64,000 nt of DNA, taken from the NCBI RefSeq assembly GCF_009938165.1, contig NZ_AP019649.1, positions 682,001 through 746,000 of the forward strand, read 5' to 3'. Below are positions 39,422 to 48,388 of this stretch, in pieces. The stretch's first letter is position 1. Every line of letters starts with the position of its first letter. Origin of the DNA: Vibrio taketomensis (GTDB lineage: Bacteria; Pseudomonadota; Gammaproteobacteria; Enterobacterales; Vibrionaceae). The position numbers and the translations under genes are program-made. The notes under the pieces were generated by a model. The model worked only from the letters and a program-made list of their open reading frames with translations. It did no database searches and was not told where the DNA came from.

Positions 39422-40789
39422 TTAGCTTTCAGTCTGAGCGCTAAGCTGGCGTGCTGGATGTTTGATAAATACCGCAAGTACGGCGGTAATCACTAACGCG
39501 AAGCAGTAGTAAGAATTCGCAACCACGTCTAACGGTGAGAGATTGAAGACGGAACCTAGCAATAGAACTTGTGCGCCATAGGGTAATACGCCTTGAATCA
39601 CGCAAGCGAAGATATCAAGCAAGCTGGCTGAGCGACGCGGTGTGACATTGTGTTCTTCCGCGAGTTGGCGAGCTACGCTACCAGAGACAATGATGGCGAC
39701 GGTATTGTTCGCAGTACAGACATTCACCATCGATACTAGCCCTGCAATCCCCAGTTCACTTGCGCGCCCGTTGGCTTCGATCGAGTGATTAGAATCAAAG
39801 CGGCGAATAACACAACTCACTAGATTGGTTAGGAATGCAAGACCACCTTGACGGCGCATCAATTCACTCAAACCACCGATGAGCAATGATAGCAAGAAGA
39901 TCTCTTGCATATTGCCAAAGCCTGCGTAGATATCTTGAGCAAATGTGGTGAGGTTATAGTTGTCGATTGAGGATAAACTGACGCTACCCGCGAGAACGAT
40001 GCCGATGGTTAGCACGACAAATACGTTCATGCCCAATATGGCGAGCACGAGAATCGTTACATATGGCAGAACTTTCAGCCACTCAATGGCACCGGCTTCA
40101 GGAACCTGTGTCGCTGCACTATGGAAGGTAAAGATTACTAGCGCAATAAATGCGGCGGGTAGCGCAATGCGAATGTTCTCTCTGAACTTATCCTTCATCT
40201 CGCATCCTTGGGAGCGAGTTGCGGCAATTGTTGTGTCAGAGATGATAGAAAGGTTATCACCAAACATTGCGCCACTAAGCACTACGCCAGCGGTTAATGG
40301 AAGGCTCATACCGGCAGACTGAGCAATCCCTAGAGCAACCGGAGCAACTGCTGCGATGGTGCCCATTGATGTGCCCATTGCAGTGGCGATAAATGCCGAA
40401 ATGAGAAAAATACCTGGCAAAATCATGCTGGTAGGAATAGCCGAAAGCCCAAGGTTAACGGTAGCATCGACGCCACCTGACGCTTTGGCAACCGCGGCAA
40501 AGGCGCCCGCGAGTAGATAGATTAAACACATAGCAATGATGTCAGGATGACCAACACCACGCATAAAATGTTCGATAGAATGATTGAGTTTATCTTTGCT
40601 TAGTATAAGCGCAAGGACCACCGCAGGTAATATAGCGATAGGGGCTGGCAGTTGATAGAACGCGAAATCCACGCCTTGAAAAGACAAGTATGTACCCACG
40701 CCAATGAAAAGAGTGAGAAAGATTACTAAAGGTAAAAGTGCGACCGCTGATGGTGCGATGGCTGCGTTAGCGTTTTTTGAACCAGACAT
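39422..40789 (-). CDS. NhaC-family Na+/H+ antiporter, copy 1
   Basis: A 455-residue, roughly twelve-helix membrane protein. The NhaC-type signatures are FIATAMGTSMGTIAAVAPVA near residue 140 and AMFGDNLSIISDTTIAATRSQG near 175, plus a second-half repeat STAN-like VNVCTANNTVAIIVSG. The family exchanges Na+ for protons or carboxylates (for example malate/lactate); the substrate is unknown. It is very similar along its length to the gene at 48389-49756, and similarity continues about 40 bases upstream of the start. It begins 174 bases beyond mtnK, after a strong terminator, so it is probably its own unit. A GTG three codons upstream is an alternative start. Confidence 0.9.
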   Translation of the reverse strand: MSGSKNANAAIAPSAVALLPLVIFLTLFIGVGTYLSFQGVDFAFYQLPAPIAILPAVVLALILSKDKLNHSIEHFMRGVGHPDIIAMCLIYLLAGAFAAVAKASGGVDATVNLGLSAIPTSMILPGIFLISAFIATAMGTSMGTIAAVAPVALGIAQSAGMSLPLTAGVVLSGAMFGDNLSIISDTTIAATRSQGCEMKDKFRENIRIALPAAFIALVIFTFHSAATQVPEAGAIEWLKVLPYVTILVLAILGMNVFVVLTIGIVLAGSVSLSSIDNYNLTTFAQDIYAGFGNMQEIFLLSLLIGGLSELMRRQGGLAFLTNLVSCVIRRFDSNHSIEANGRASELGIAGLVSMVNVCTANNTVAIIVSGSVARQLAEEHNVTPRRSASLLDIFACVIQGVLPYGAQVLLLGSVFNLSPLDVVANSYYCFALVITAVLAVFIKHPARQLSAQTES

Positions 40790-40910
40790 ATGAACCACAA
40801 CATTATCAACAAATAGGGTGAGCGCACTAATCAGACAGAAAACGAAACCTTAAGTGATATATGAGTGGCTTTGTCTCTGTTTTGATTAGTTTGGTTTTTA
40901 CGCGGCGATA

Positions 40911-40934
40911 AAAAGAACCGCAAAAGCGGTTCTT
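40911..40934 (-). terminator. Rho-independent terminator of the DHAP-shunt operon
   Basis: On the minus strand GAACCGC-TTTT-GCGGTTC (40932 to 40915) is followed by TTTTTAT, directly downstream of the kinase gene. Confidence 0.9.
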
Positions 40935-40963
40935 GTATTAGGGGGGATGATTTTTAACGGGTG

Positions 40964-42166
40964 TTAACCATTAAGTGCACTTAGGAGCGAGTGCATATCC
41001 TGACCATTCACTTCGCGGTTAATGATCAAGCTTGATGCCAACTCAATTAGCTTGCGTTCAACAGCAATGCGCTGCTCGCTATCTTGGATGGTTTCAAGTT
41101 CTTTCACTTTGGTATCACCAATCACGCGACGGATAATTTCTAGGCCAGCATAGCCTTTTGCATCCGCAACGATTTGGCGTGTGTACCATTCAACAAACAT
41201 TTCATTCTTAGCGACGTCTTCTTGTACAGTCGCTAGATAAGCTTTTTTGAACTCACGTTCAAAACCGTACAAAATTGCAGGCACTGTTGACGCTACCCAG
41301 TTGATGAAGTTGTCTTTGGTTTCTGACTCTTCATCCGTTACTTGGCACACCATTGCTGGCATCACTAAGTGCGCAATCACGTTACCAATGTCGTAACCGA
41401 TAGGGCCGTAGAATGCGAACTCAGGGTCAAGCACCTTAATGCCATTGTGGTTGATGAAGATCGAACCAGAATGGAGGTCACCGTGAATCAATGCTTGTGC
41501 GTTGTTCATGAAGTTGTAACGCAACTTCATCGCCTCAGAGACTAATTGATGGTTCGAATAGATATGCTCGTTCACATACTCTTCATTACCTTGAGTGATG
41601 ATGTTGCGACCTTTGTAATCATTGAAAGGTTCAGTGAATACTAGGTCTTCTGAAATATCACATAGTTCAACGTTAGTGAATTTCGCTACGTTGGCTTTCT
41701 TCTCTGCGCGGTTTAGGATCAGATCGGTAGTGCCTAGTGCCGTTTTAGAGAAGTAGCTGATAATTTGTTTATGGAATGATGGGAAAACCTGACGCTCCAT
41801 CATCTCGTAACGGAAGTTTTTGAATTCCGATACGTCTTCCATAAAGGTTACCGACATGACTGGGTCATATAGGTAAACCTCAGGGATCATCTCTGGTGCC
41901 AACTTATGCTGAATTTGCAGCATGGTTGCTTCAATTTCACTGCGTTTTACATCGAGTGGACGACCGCTTGAGCGCAGTACCACGTCCGCTTGTTTCAGAA
42001 TCAATGAACGATTGTTTTCTTGGTCAGTGATTTTGTAAACGTAGTTAATGTTACCGTCACTGAGTTCTTTAATTTCCAGACCTTCTGTTTTGCCAAAGAA
42101 ATGCAATTTTTCTTCGATGTAGTTAGGAATATCTTCGAAACCTAATTTAAAGTGAGTAGAGTACAT
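40964..42166 (-). CDS. mtnK: S-methyl-5-thioribose kinase (MtnK-like)
   Basis: An APH-fold sugar kinase, 400 residues. LSDGNINYVYKI and LILKQADVVLRSSGRP form the ATP-binding N-lobe. The catalytic loop ALIHGDLHSGSIFI (HGDLHxGS) lies near residues 237-250 and the metal motif DPEFAFYGPIGYDIG follows. These are MtnK signatures. MtnK phosphorylates C1 of 5-methylthioribose; in DHAP-shunt organisms the homologue also takes 5-deoxyribose. It starts six bases after the isomerase gene stop and is the last gene before a strong terminator. Confidence 0.9.
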   Translation of the reverse strand: MYSTHFKLGFEDIPNYIEEKLHFFGKTEGLEIKELSDGNINYVYKITDQENNRSLILKQADVVLRSSGRPLDVKRSEIEATMLQIQHKLAPEMIPEVYLYDPVMSVTFMEDVSEFKNFRYEMMERQVFPSFHKQIISYFSKTALGTTDLILNRAEKKANVAKFTNVELCDISEDLVFTEPFNDYKGRNIITQGNEEYVNEHIYSNHQLVSEAMKLRYNFMNNAQALIHGDLHSGSIFINHNGIKVLDPEFAFYGPIGYDIGNVIAHLVMPAMVCQVTDEESETKDNFINWVASTVPAILYGFEREFKKAYLATVQEDVAKNEMFVEWYTRQIVADAKGYAGLEIIRRVIGDTKVKELETIQDSEQRIAVERKLIELASSLIINREVNGQDMHSLLSALNG

Positions 42167-42172
42167 GGCTAT

Positions 42173-43225
42173 TTAGCTCCAGAATTTATTATTATTTTCA
42201 GCGTAAGATTTCAGATCAAATGGGCTGTAGATACCAATATCCGTTACTACACCATTGACCAGTTTTGGACCGGTAATATCAAATGATGGGTAAATCGATT
42301 CCACACCTTCTTCAGTGATGCGTTGGCCCATTAATGTCATTGTTTCTAGAGGATCGCGTTGCTCAATCACAACTTGATCGATAGTGGCTAAATCCACATC
42401 TGGAATACCTGTTACGTAGTAAGGAATACCAAAGTGTTGAGCCAGAATTGCGATTTGCTGAGTACCAACCTTGTTAACCACATGACCGTCAAGCGTGATG
42501 CTGTCTGCGGCTGAAGTGAATAGGTTGATGCCTAGATGCTGCATCGCGTAGGCAATCATATTGTCAGCGAGTACCGTGACTTTAATGCCCTGATTTTGTG
42601 CCACAGTGGCGGTAAAACGCGCACCTTGGAAGAATGGTCGAGTTTCTGCACAGAAAAACTCAATGTTCTTACCTTGACGTTTCGCTTCACGAATCATGGT
42701 GCCGATGATGGTTTCACCAAAGCACTGAGTCAGGATCTTGCCGTTGTCAGGGATGAGCTTAACCAGGTGTTTTGCAACTTCACCAATGGCGCTGTAGCGT
42801 TTGTTGAGCGAGTGAATAGCATGCTCGAAAATCGCTTGTGACAGCACTTGACCCGATTGCATCGCATTGCGAGCGACTTCCAAGCAACCGTTCACCACGA
42901 TAGTCATGCGGTTTACGGTTGTTGGGCGAGCGTGAGATAGGGCATAAGCCGCTTTCTCTAGAAATGCCATTTGCTCTTCAGCCGTCAACGTTTTGCATTG
43001 GTCAGCTGCTAGCGCCATACCCATTGCCGCCGCCGTGTAAGGGCCTGCACTTTGCGTCACCATATCGGTGATGGCTTGTGCGACTTCTTGGTAGTGAGTG
43101 CAACGAACGAATTCTTTTTTGTATGGGTAGACGCGGCGGTCTAAAATGCGCACCACACCATCTTCATACCATGCAACATTTTCATATTGCATCATAAACG
43201 CGAGTTCGTAATCTTGACGTTCCAT
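42173..43225 (-). CDS. mtnA: S-methyl-5-thioribose-1-phosphate isomerase (MtnA-like)
   Basis: A 350-residue eIF-2B-alpha/MtnA family aldose-ketose isomerase. The sugar-phosphate site is seen as SHARPTTVNRM (about residues 97-107), KILTQCFGETI with likely catalytic Cys168, AETRPFFQGARFTA, and AADSITLDGHVVNKVGT with Asp241 at the place of the MtnA catalytic Asp. It converts the aldose 1-phosphate made by the kinase to the ketose 1-phosphate cleaved by the aldolase. TQCFGE differs from the usual HCNAG, so it may be a divergent 5-deoxyribose-type isomerase. It lies between the antiporter (9 bases) and the kinase (6 bases). Confidence 0.88.
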   Translation of the reverse strand: MERQDYELAFMMQYENVAWYEDGVVRILDRRVYPYKKEFVRCTHYQEVAQAITDMVTQSAGPYTAAAMGMALAADQCKTLTAEEQMAFLEKAAYALSHARPTTVNRMTIVVNGCLEVARNAMQSGQVLSQAIFEHAIHSLNKRYSAIGEVAKHLVKLIPDNGKILTQCFGETIIGTMIREAKRQGKNIEFFCAETRPFFQGARFTATVAQNQGIKVTVLADNMIAYAMQHLGINLFTSAADSITLDGHVVNKVGTQQIAILAQHFGIPYYVTGIPDVDLATIDQVVIEQRDPLETMTLMGQRITEEGVESIYPSFDITGPKLVNGVVTDIGIYSPFDLKSYAENNNKFWS

Positions 43226-43234
43226 GAGTGTTTC

Positions 43235-44548
43235 CTATGCCGCCTTCGTTGCTGCGATTGGTGCAGCCTTCTTAGAGAAGTAAACCATTGAGATTAGAGC
43301 CATCACTAGCATTAGCATTGGGTAGAATGCGTAAGGCATAACGGATACTGGTGAAATTTGAGCTAGACCTGCAACCATTAGGAACTGACCAGCGTATGGC
43401 ATCAAACCATTCATTGAACAACCACAGATGTCTAGTAGAGACGCCGTTTGTACTTTGTCGATACCGTATTTTTCAGAGATATCTTTGGCGATAGTACCTG
43501 CAGTTAGGATACCGATGGTGTTGTTCGTTGTTGCTAGCGTGATCAAGCTTACTAGGCTTGCGATACCAACTTGGCCGCCAAATGCACCGTTAGAGCGTGC
43601 TGTGATTTTCTCTAGTAGGAAGTCGATACCACCGTAGTGCTTCATTAGACCAACCAGACCAGACACCACGATGGCGATCATGCCTAGGTTTTGCATCCAA
43701 CCCATACCACGCTGTACTGACTCAAGTGCAGATAGGTAGTCTAAGCTGCCGTTCATGAAGCCAATCACGATACCCGCAACCACACCTAGTGCTAGTACGC
43801 CCATAACATGTAGACCAGCAAGAGCAGCAACGATGATAAGTACGTAAGGAGTGATATTGATTAGTGAGTATTCACCAACCGCTGTTTCTGCACCGTTACC
43901 GAAAGGAATGATCGCAAGTAGAATGATCGTACCGATGATTGCTGGTAGAACAGTGATGAAGTTGTATTTGAACTTCTCTTTTAGTGTTACGCCTTGAGTA
44001 CGACAAGCCGCGATTGTTGTATCTGATACGAATGAACAGTTATCACCGAACATTGCGCCACCAACCACTGTTGCCATGATTAGCGCAGGGTTACCACCTA
44101 CTTGCTCAGCCACGCCCACACCGATAGGTGCTAGAGCTGTGATGGCACCCATAGAAGTACCCATTGCAAAAGACAGAATGCAACCGATGACAAAAATACC
44201 CACTAGAACCATGTTAGAAGGAATGATCGATAGGCCGAAGTTAACAATCGAGTTAACCGCACCCATTTGGTCCGTTACTGAGTAGAATGCACCAGCAAGT
44301 AGGAAGATCAGCACCATCATGATGATGTCGCTATCACCTGCCGCTTTAGTGAAGATGTTCATCTTCTCTTCAAACGTATCTTTCTTGCCTTTTGGTTGAA
44401 TCATTAATGCAACAACCACAGAAAGAGTGAACGCCACTAGCAATGGCATGCTTGAAAAGTTGTCAGCGTAAACGCCAGTTAGTACATAAATAACAATGAA
44501 GAAAATGAGAGGCAATAAGCCAACAAAATTACTTTGCTTAGTCATCAT
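43235..44548 (-). CDS. NhaC-family antiporter inside the DHAP-shunt operon (copy 2)
   Basis: A 437-residue polytopic protein with the NhaC signatures LSFAMGTSMGAITALAPIGV and AMFGDNCSFVSDTTIAACRT, and the second repeat LITLATTNNTIGILTAGTI. It is clearly diverged from the two similar copies at 39.4 and 48.4 kb. Its place between aldolase (7 bases) and isomerase (9 bases) genes makes it part of the pathway; I infer it moves the sugar substrate, a product or a coupled organic acid. No experimental substrate is known to me. Two adjacent ATGs (44546-44548 and 44543-44545) are possible starts. Confidence 0.9.
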   Translation of the reverse strand: MMTKQSNFVGLLPLIFFIVIYVLTGVYADNFSSMPLLVAFTLSVVVALMIQPKGKKDTFEEKMNIFTKAAGDSDIIMMVLIFLLAGAFYSVTDQMGAVNSIVNFGLSIIPSNMVLVGIFVIGCILSFAMGTSMGAITALAPIGVGVAEQVGGNPALIMATVVGGAMFGDNCSFVSDTTIAACRTQGVTLKEKFKYNFITVLPAIIGTIILLAIIPFGNGAETAVGEYSLINITPYVLIIVAALAGLHVMGVLALGVVAGIVIGFMNGSLDYLSALESVQRGMGWMQNLGMIAIVVSGLVGLMKHYGGIDFLLEKITARSNGAFGGQVGIASLVSLITLATTNNTIGILTAGTIAKDISEKYGIDKVQTASLLDICGCSMNGLMPYAGQFLMVAGLAQISPVSVMPYAFYPMLMLVMALISMVYFSKKAAPIAATKAA

Positions 44549-44555
44549 TAAAGTC

Positions 44556-45209
44556 CTATTTAGTAGTCACTTGACTATATTTTTTAAACGCAACTAACAT
44601 CTCTTGAACTCCTTCATCACTGATAATGTTTGGAGTGCCAAGCAATTTAGCCTTGTAATAAATCTCAGCAGACAACTCTATTTCTTCAGCCTTGTTAAAC
44701 GCGTTTGCGATATCTTTAGCACCAGCGACTAAACCGTGGTTTGCCATTAATACGACATAACGATCTTCCATTGCTTCAAATACGTTATTTGCTAATTCTT
44801 CCGTTCCATTTAAAGCATATTTAGCGCAGCGTACATTTGGGCCACCACAAACTGCGTTTAAATAATATGCTGATGGAATTTCCATCCCTAGAGTTGCCAA
44901 CGTTGAAGAATAAATAGGGTGAGCATGAACAACGGAATTAATGTCATCACGATTCTTATAAAAAACTGTGTGTAAACCATATTCCGAAGATGGTCTATTA
45001 CTACCTTCTACTACATTGCCATCCAAATCGATAACGACAACATCTTCTGCTGTCATAGTTTCATAATCTATTCCGCTTGGAGAGATAATTACTAATTTAT
45101 CTTCACGAGAATAAATACTGATGTTGCCACCAGTGCCACGTGTTAAACCTGTGCTGATCATTTTATTGCAATATTTAACGATCAGCTCTCTCTGCTTTTC
45201 AAACATCAT
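44556..45209 (-). CDS. Class II aldolase (FucA/Ald2 type)
   Basis: A 217-residue Zn-dependent class II aldolase. Metal ligands and catalytic residues are visible: GTGGNISIY near residue 25, Glu76 in RPSSEYGLH, His95 and His97 in VVHAHPIYSS, and His158 in LMANHGLVAG. This matches L-fuculose-phosphate aldolase and the DHAP-shunt enzyme that splits 5-methylthioribulose-1-phosphate or 5-deoxyribulose-1-phosphate into DHAP and (methylthio)acetaldehyde or acetaldehyde. The neighbouring kinase and isomerase support the shunt role over fucose metabolism; no fucose isomerase or kinase is present. Confidence 0.9.
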   Translation of the reverse strand: MMFEKQRELIVKYCNKMISTGLTRGTGGNISIYSREDKLVIISPSGIDYETMTAEDVVVIDLDGNVVEGSNRPSSEYGLHTVFYKNRDDINSVVHAHPIYSSTLATLGMEIPSAYYLNAVCGGPNVRCAKYALNGTEELANNVFEAMEDRYVVLMANHGLVAGAKDIANAFNKAEEIELSAEIYYKAKLLGTPNIISDEGVQEMLVAFKKYSQVTTK

Positions 45210-45248
45210 AGCGAAAGCCTATATATATAAATTAAATTTTAGAAAATA

Positions 45249-46412
45249 TTAAGCTGCGATTTCTAGAACGCGAATAATATCTTTATGTGCTAATTGAATA
45301 TAACGACCAAGTGTTTCGTTGCCGTTTAAAGCCTGAATTGCCACTTTGTCGAATTCATTGGTTGGAATATTTGATTCAGTCAATGAAGTTGATAGGTTCA
45401 TTGCTTTGAATGCCTGAACAAATCCATTGATGGCGGCTTGCGCTTTCTCTTCTGGGTTACCTTCTTGAACGCCAAATACGTTTTCTGCTAGACGAACTAA
45501 ACGCTCAAGCTTGTTGTTCTCAATTAAGAACTGCATCCAGGCTGGGAAAATAATTGCCATGCCAGCACCGTGAGTGATGTTGTAAAGACCACTGATTTCA
45601 TGCTCTATGCGGTGTGATGCCCAATCAGAACTGCGGCCAGTATCAAACAAGCCATTGTGACAAATTGTGGCTGCCCACATGTATTCCGCCATTAAGTCGT
45701 AGTTTGTGTGGTCTTCCATCAATGCCGGTGAGATGTCGAGTAACATCTTAAGCAAACCTTCCATCATGTAGTCGTTCAATAGTGAACATTCTGTAGTGGT
45801 AAAGTAACGCTCGAGAGTGTGTGACATTGCATCGGCAATACCTGATGCTAGCAATGGTTTTGGCAAGCTATAGGTTAGCTCTGGGTTCAAAATTGCAAAA
45901 CGAGGGAAAAGCTGAGAATTGTCTACGCCTTTCTTAAGTTTAAGTTCATCGTGCGTGATGATGGCACTTTCAGACATCTCTGAACCAGAGCCACAAATAG
46001 TCAGAATGACGCCGACAGGTAGTACTTGGCTTGGTGTTTCGCTACCGGTAAAGAAATCCCACACATCACCTTGATGCGGAACACCCATAGCGATAGTTTT
46101 TGCCGAGTCGATAACACTGCCGCCGCCAATTGCCAGAATGAAATCAACACCGATTTCACGGCACATTTGCACGCCTTCTTTTACCCCAGATAGAAGCGGG
46201 TTAGGCACAACGTTATTTAGGGTGACGTACTCAATGCCATTTGTTTTTAATGAGTGAGTGACAGCATCAAGTAAACCATTGGTTTCAATGCGATTACCAT
46301 CATAATGAATCAACACTTTCTTGCCGAAAGGTTTGATGTAATCGCCCACTTTAAGGTGTTCATCCTCACCGAAATGAACTTCGGTTTTGCATGTGAACTT
46401 AAAATTATCCAT
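45249..46412 (-). CDS. Iron-containing alcohol dehydrogenase (YqhD/BdhA-like)
   Basis: A 387-residue group III alcohol dehydrogenase. The nucleotide-binding motif FILAIGGGSVIDSAKTIAMG is at about residues 91-110. Metal-binding residues lie in GIADAMSHTLERYF and HEISGLYNITHGAGMAIIFP. The family uses NAD(P)H to reduce short aldehydes. Next to the aldolase gene (39 bases apart) it most likely disposes of acetaldehyde or (methylthio)acetaldehyde, regenerating NAD(P)+. The regulator gene ends eight bases before its start. Confidence 0.9.
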   Translation of the reverse strand: MDNFKFTCKTEVHFGEDEHLKVGDYIKPFGKKVLIHYDGNRIETNGLLDAVTHSLKTNGIEYVTLNNVVPNPLLSGVKEGVQMCREIGVDFILAIGGGSVIDSAKTIAMGVPHQGDVWDFFTGSETPSQVLPVGVILTICGSGSEMSESAIITHDELKLKKGVDNSQLFPRFAILNPELTYSLPKPLLASGIADAMSHTLERYFTTTECSLLNDYMMEGLLKMLLDISPALMEDHTNYDLMAEYMWAATICHNGLFDTGRSSDWASHRIEHEISGLYNITHGAGMAIIFPAWMQFLIENNKLERLVRLAENVFGVQEGNPEEKAQAAINGFVQAFKAMNLSTSLTESNIPTNEFDKVAIQALNGNETLGRYIQLAHKDIIRVLEIAA

Positions 46413-46420
46413 ATTACGAC

Positions 46421-47170
46421 CTAAAGGATAGTGATATTAGAAGTAGAGCAGATGCGTTGTTCGTCATCTGTCAGTTTTTTATCGGTTATTAGTATATCAA
46501 CACAGTCAACATCAGATATTTTCATTAAGCTGAATGAGTCAAATTTAGTGTGGTCCACGACCAGAATTACTTGTTTGCTGTTTTTCATCATTAAATGACG
46601 AATCATTGCTTCATCTTCACTATTATCGTAAAGCCCTTTTTCTAGGTTGAAGCTTGGGCAACTAATAAATGCTCTATTTGCAGAAAATTTGCTTAAAAGG
46701 TCGATAGCAATAGAACCAGTGTATGAATCATTATCATCACAATATATACCACCAATCATAATTAACTTTAGGCTACTGCCTTTAACATAGTCATTTACAA
46801 TCGATGAGTTTGAAATAATAGTTACTTTCTTTTCTGATTTTATTAATTCCTGAACAATGCAAAGTGAAGTAGTGCTGCAATCAAAAATACAATGTCACCA
46901 TTTTTAATTAAAGAAACTGATTTTTTGCTAGTTCTAATTTTTCTTCAACTAATAAATTTTACGAACTGTACTTGGCACGCCATTATCACTTACATAACAA
47001 ACGCCACCGTGAATTTTAACGATGTTGGTGCATTCTTCTTGTAGCTTATCGATATCTCTGCGAATGGTTTCTTGCGACACATTAAATTCTTCACTTAGGT
47101 CACTTACTTTGAGTGAGCCTTTTTCTTTCACCATGGCTTCAATAATCGATTTTCTTTGTTGTGCTAGCAT
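46421..47170 (-). pseudogene. DeoR-family transcriptional regulator, three frameshifts
   Basis: The N-terminus (46949-47170) is a DeoR winged helix: LKVSDLSEEFNVSQETIRRD and VKIHGGVCYV. The C-terminus (46421-46759) is a DeoRC sugar-phosphate sensor domain (MIGGIYCDDNDSYTG, VILVVDHTKFD). The middle is broken by three single-base losses, each in a T or A run: near 46947-46950 (after VRKIY), near 46918-46926 (six A where seven are needed) and near 46888-46892. Restoring each gives LVEEKLELAKKSVSLIKNGD, then DCSTTSLCIVQELIKSEKKV without stops, about 251 residues. It is the first gene of the operon and probably represses it, with a sugar phosphate as inducer. Confidence 0.85.
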
Positions 47171-47831
47171 TTTTGTTTTTCCTTATTTTCTGCTGAGTAT
47201 TAGACAATAAAGCTCAAAAATAACTAAGAGAGAAATCACGAAAACCACAAATACACAGATAAAATCACAACAAAAGTCACATAAAACAACAAAAAACAAT
47301 GTGGGTTATGTGGCTTTAGGTGGGAATGGGAGCTCAAAGGATCGATCTTAGCTATCGGTTAATGTAAAAAGATCGTCGGTAATATTGACTACATAACAGA
47401 GCGTTAAGCGTTGATTGCCAAGATTTGTAGAGGAAGTGGTTAATTGTGTTTGGAAATTGGAGAGCTAAAACGTCGGCCTTATCATCACTATGTGGGAAGT
47501 GTAGGGTGATAGGCTTGATAAATGTTAGATTTCACACAATGCCACATACTTACAGCAAGGCGAAGTTATAACGGAAGTGGTTAAGTGGGATTGCTTGAGC
47601 TGCTGTAATGCGATTCAAATTCAGCAAATGAGTTGTTTATCCGTTCTGACATTTTCGCTGGTTTATGAGAGGATGGTGTAGAACCACCATAATCTTCTTA
47701 CCGCGGATGGTAAATTGTTCCCTCATGTGAATATCTCGACAGGAGTTGAGTTTTAACGATATGAGTATATGTGGCTTATTGTGGGATTGAACAAGCGCTA
47801 ACATCAACATCAAACGAAAGGGAGTGACGTG
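47171..47831. other. Divergent intergenic region upstream of the deoR operon
   Basis: About 660 bases. The deoR-proximal 120 bases carry the repeat cluster listed separately. I see no gene in the rest; the 47637-47891 minus-strand frame has no ribosome site and low protein character. Confidence 0.45.
47233..47282 (-). promoter_or_regulatory. Candidate operator repeats upstream of the deoR gene
   Basis: Five A-rich repeats of the form (A/G)(T/C)CAC(A) occur on the plus strand at about 47235, 47244, 47252, 47264 and 47276, inside a very A-rich tract 60-110 bases upstream of the regulator gene. Such tandem motifs are typical of DeoR/GlpR-type operators. The call is inferred. Confidence 0.35.
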
Positions 47832-48323
47832 ATGTTTGAGTATAAACAAGTCAATGTGGTTTTTAAGCAGGAAACGGCAGAAAGTTATCAAGGAATTGAG
47901 CTGCTGGGTTTCAACCTTGGGTCAGACGAGCACCAAGTCCAAACTCAATTTAGTTTTGGTGATGGTTACGCCGAGCAAAGAGCCGAGACGCAATTAGTCA
48001 CTGAGCTGACTTTACCTAATATCATTAAAGTATCATTGCTTCTGCAAAATCAAACACCACAATTTGCGATAGAAATATTGGGCAGCGGTGAAGAGGCTCT
48101 ACTGACGGATGCCTTCTATTGGTTAGACGATAGTTTGATTTTCCAAAATGGTCACAATGATGACTTCACACCCAAATGGACCAATCTGGTTTGTCAGGGC
48201 GGATCGTTTGATGAATTTGCTCAAGCGATGTTGAAAGCTATCAACACCATAAACACTCAAATTGAGCAACAAATGCAACGAGTCGTCGGTGAGCGACCTA
48301 CGCCTAACCGTGCATTTCATTGA
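47832..48323 (+). CDS. Hypothetical protein, 163 aa
   Basis: A soluble acidic protein beginning MFEYKQVNVVFKQETAESYQ. It carries no recognised domain. Features seen: a hydrophobic core segment ELTLPNIIKVSLLLQNQ, and a C-terminal amphipathic helix (AQAMLKAINTINTQIEQQMQ). ATG at 47832 has GGGAG eight bases upstream; the GTG one codon earlier is less likely. It is a single gene between the divergent deoR region and the nhaC copy 3 gene, with a shared terminator after it. Confidence 0.65.
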   Translation: MFEYKQVNVVFKQETAESYQGIELLGFNLGSDEHQVQTQFSFGDGYAEQRAETQLVTELTLPNIIKVSLLLQNQTPQFAIEILGSGEEALLTDAFYWLDDSLIFQNGHNDDFTPKWTNLVCQGGSFDEFAQAMLKAINTINTQIEQQMQRVVGERPTPNRAFH

Positions 48324-48353
48324 TGATAGAAGCAAAGCCGTTTTGCCACGCAT

Positions 48354-48382
48354 TAAAAAAGCTCCTATCGGAGCTTTTTAAT
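48354..48382. terminator. Bidirectional terminator between the hypothetical gene and nhaC-like copy 3
   Basis: AAAAAAGCTCC-TATC-GGAGCTTTTT is a perfect stem with A-run and T-run on both sides. Confidence 0.88.
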
Positions 48383-48388
48383 ATCGTT

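Noticed and set aside
39960..40322. 120-codon plus-strand frame opposite the NhaC gene
   Set aside because: Antisense shadow; an equivalent appears in the nhaC copy at 48-50 kb because the sense genes are alike.
44556..45209. Fucose catabolism as the role of the class II aldolase
   Set aside because: No fucose isomerase, fuculokinase or permease is nearby; the MtnK- and MtnA-like genes point to the DHAP shunt.
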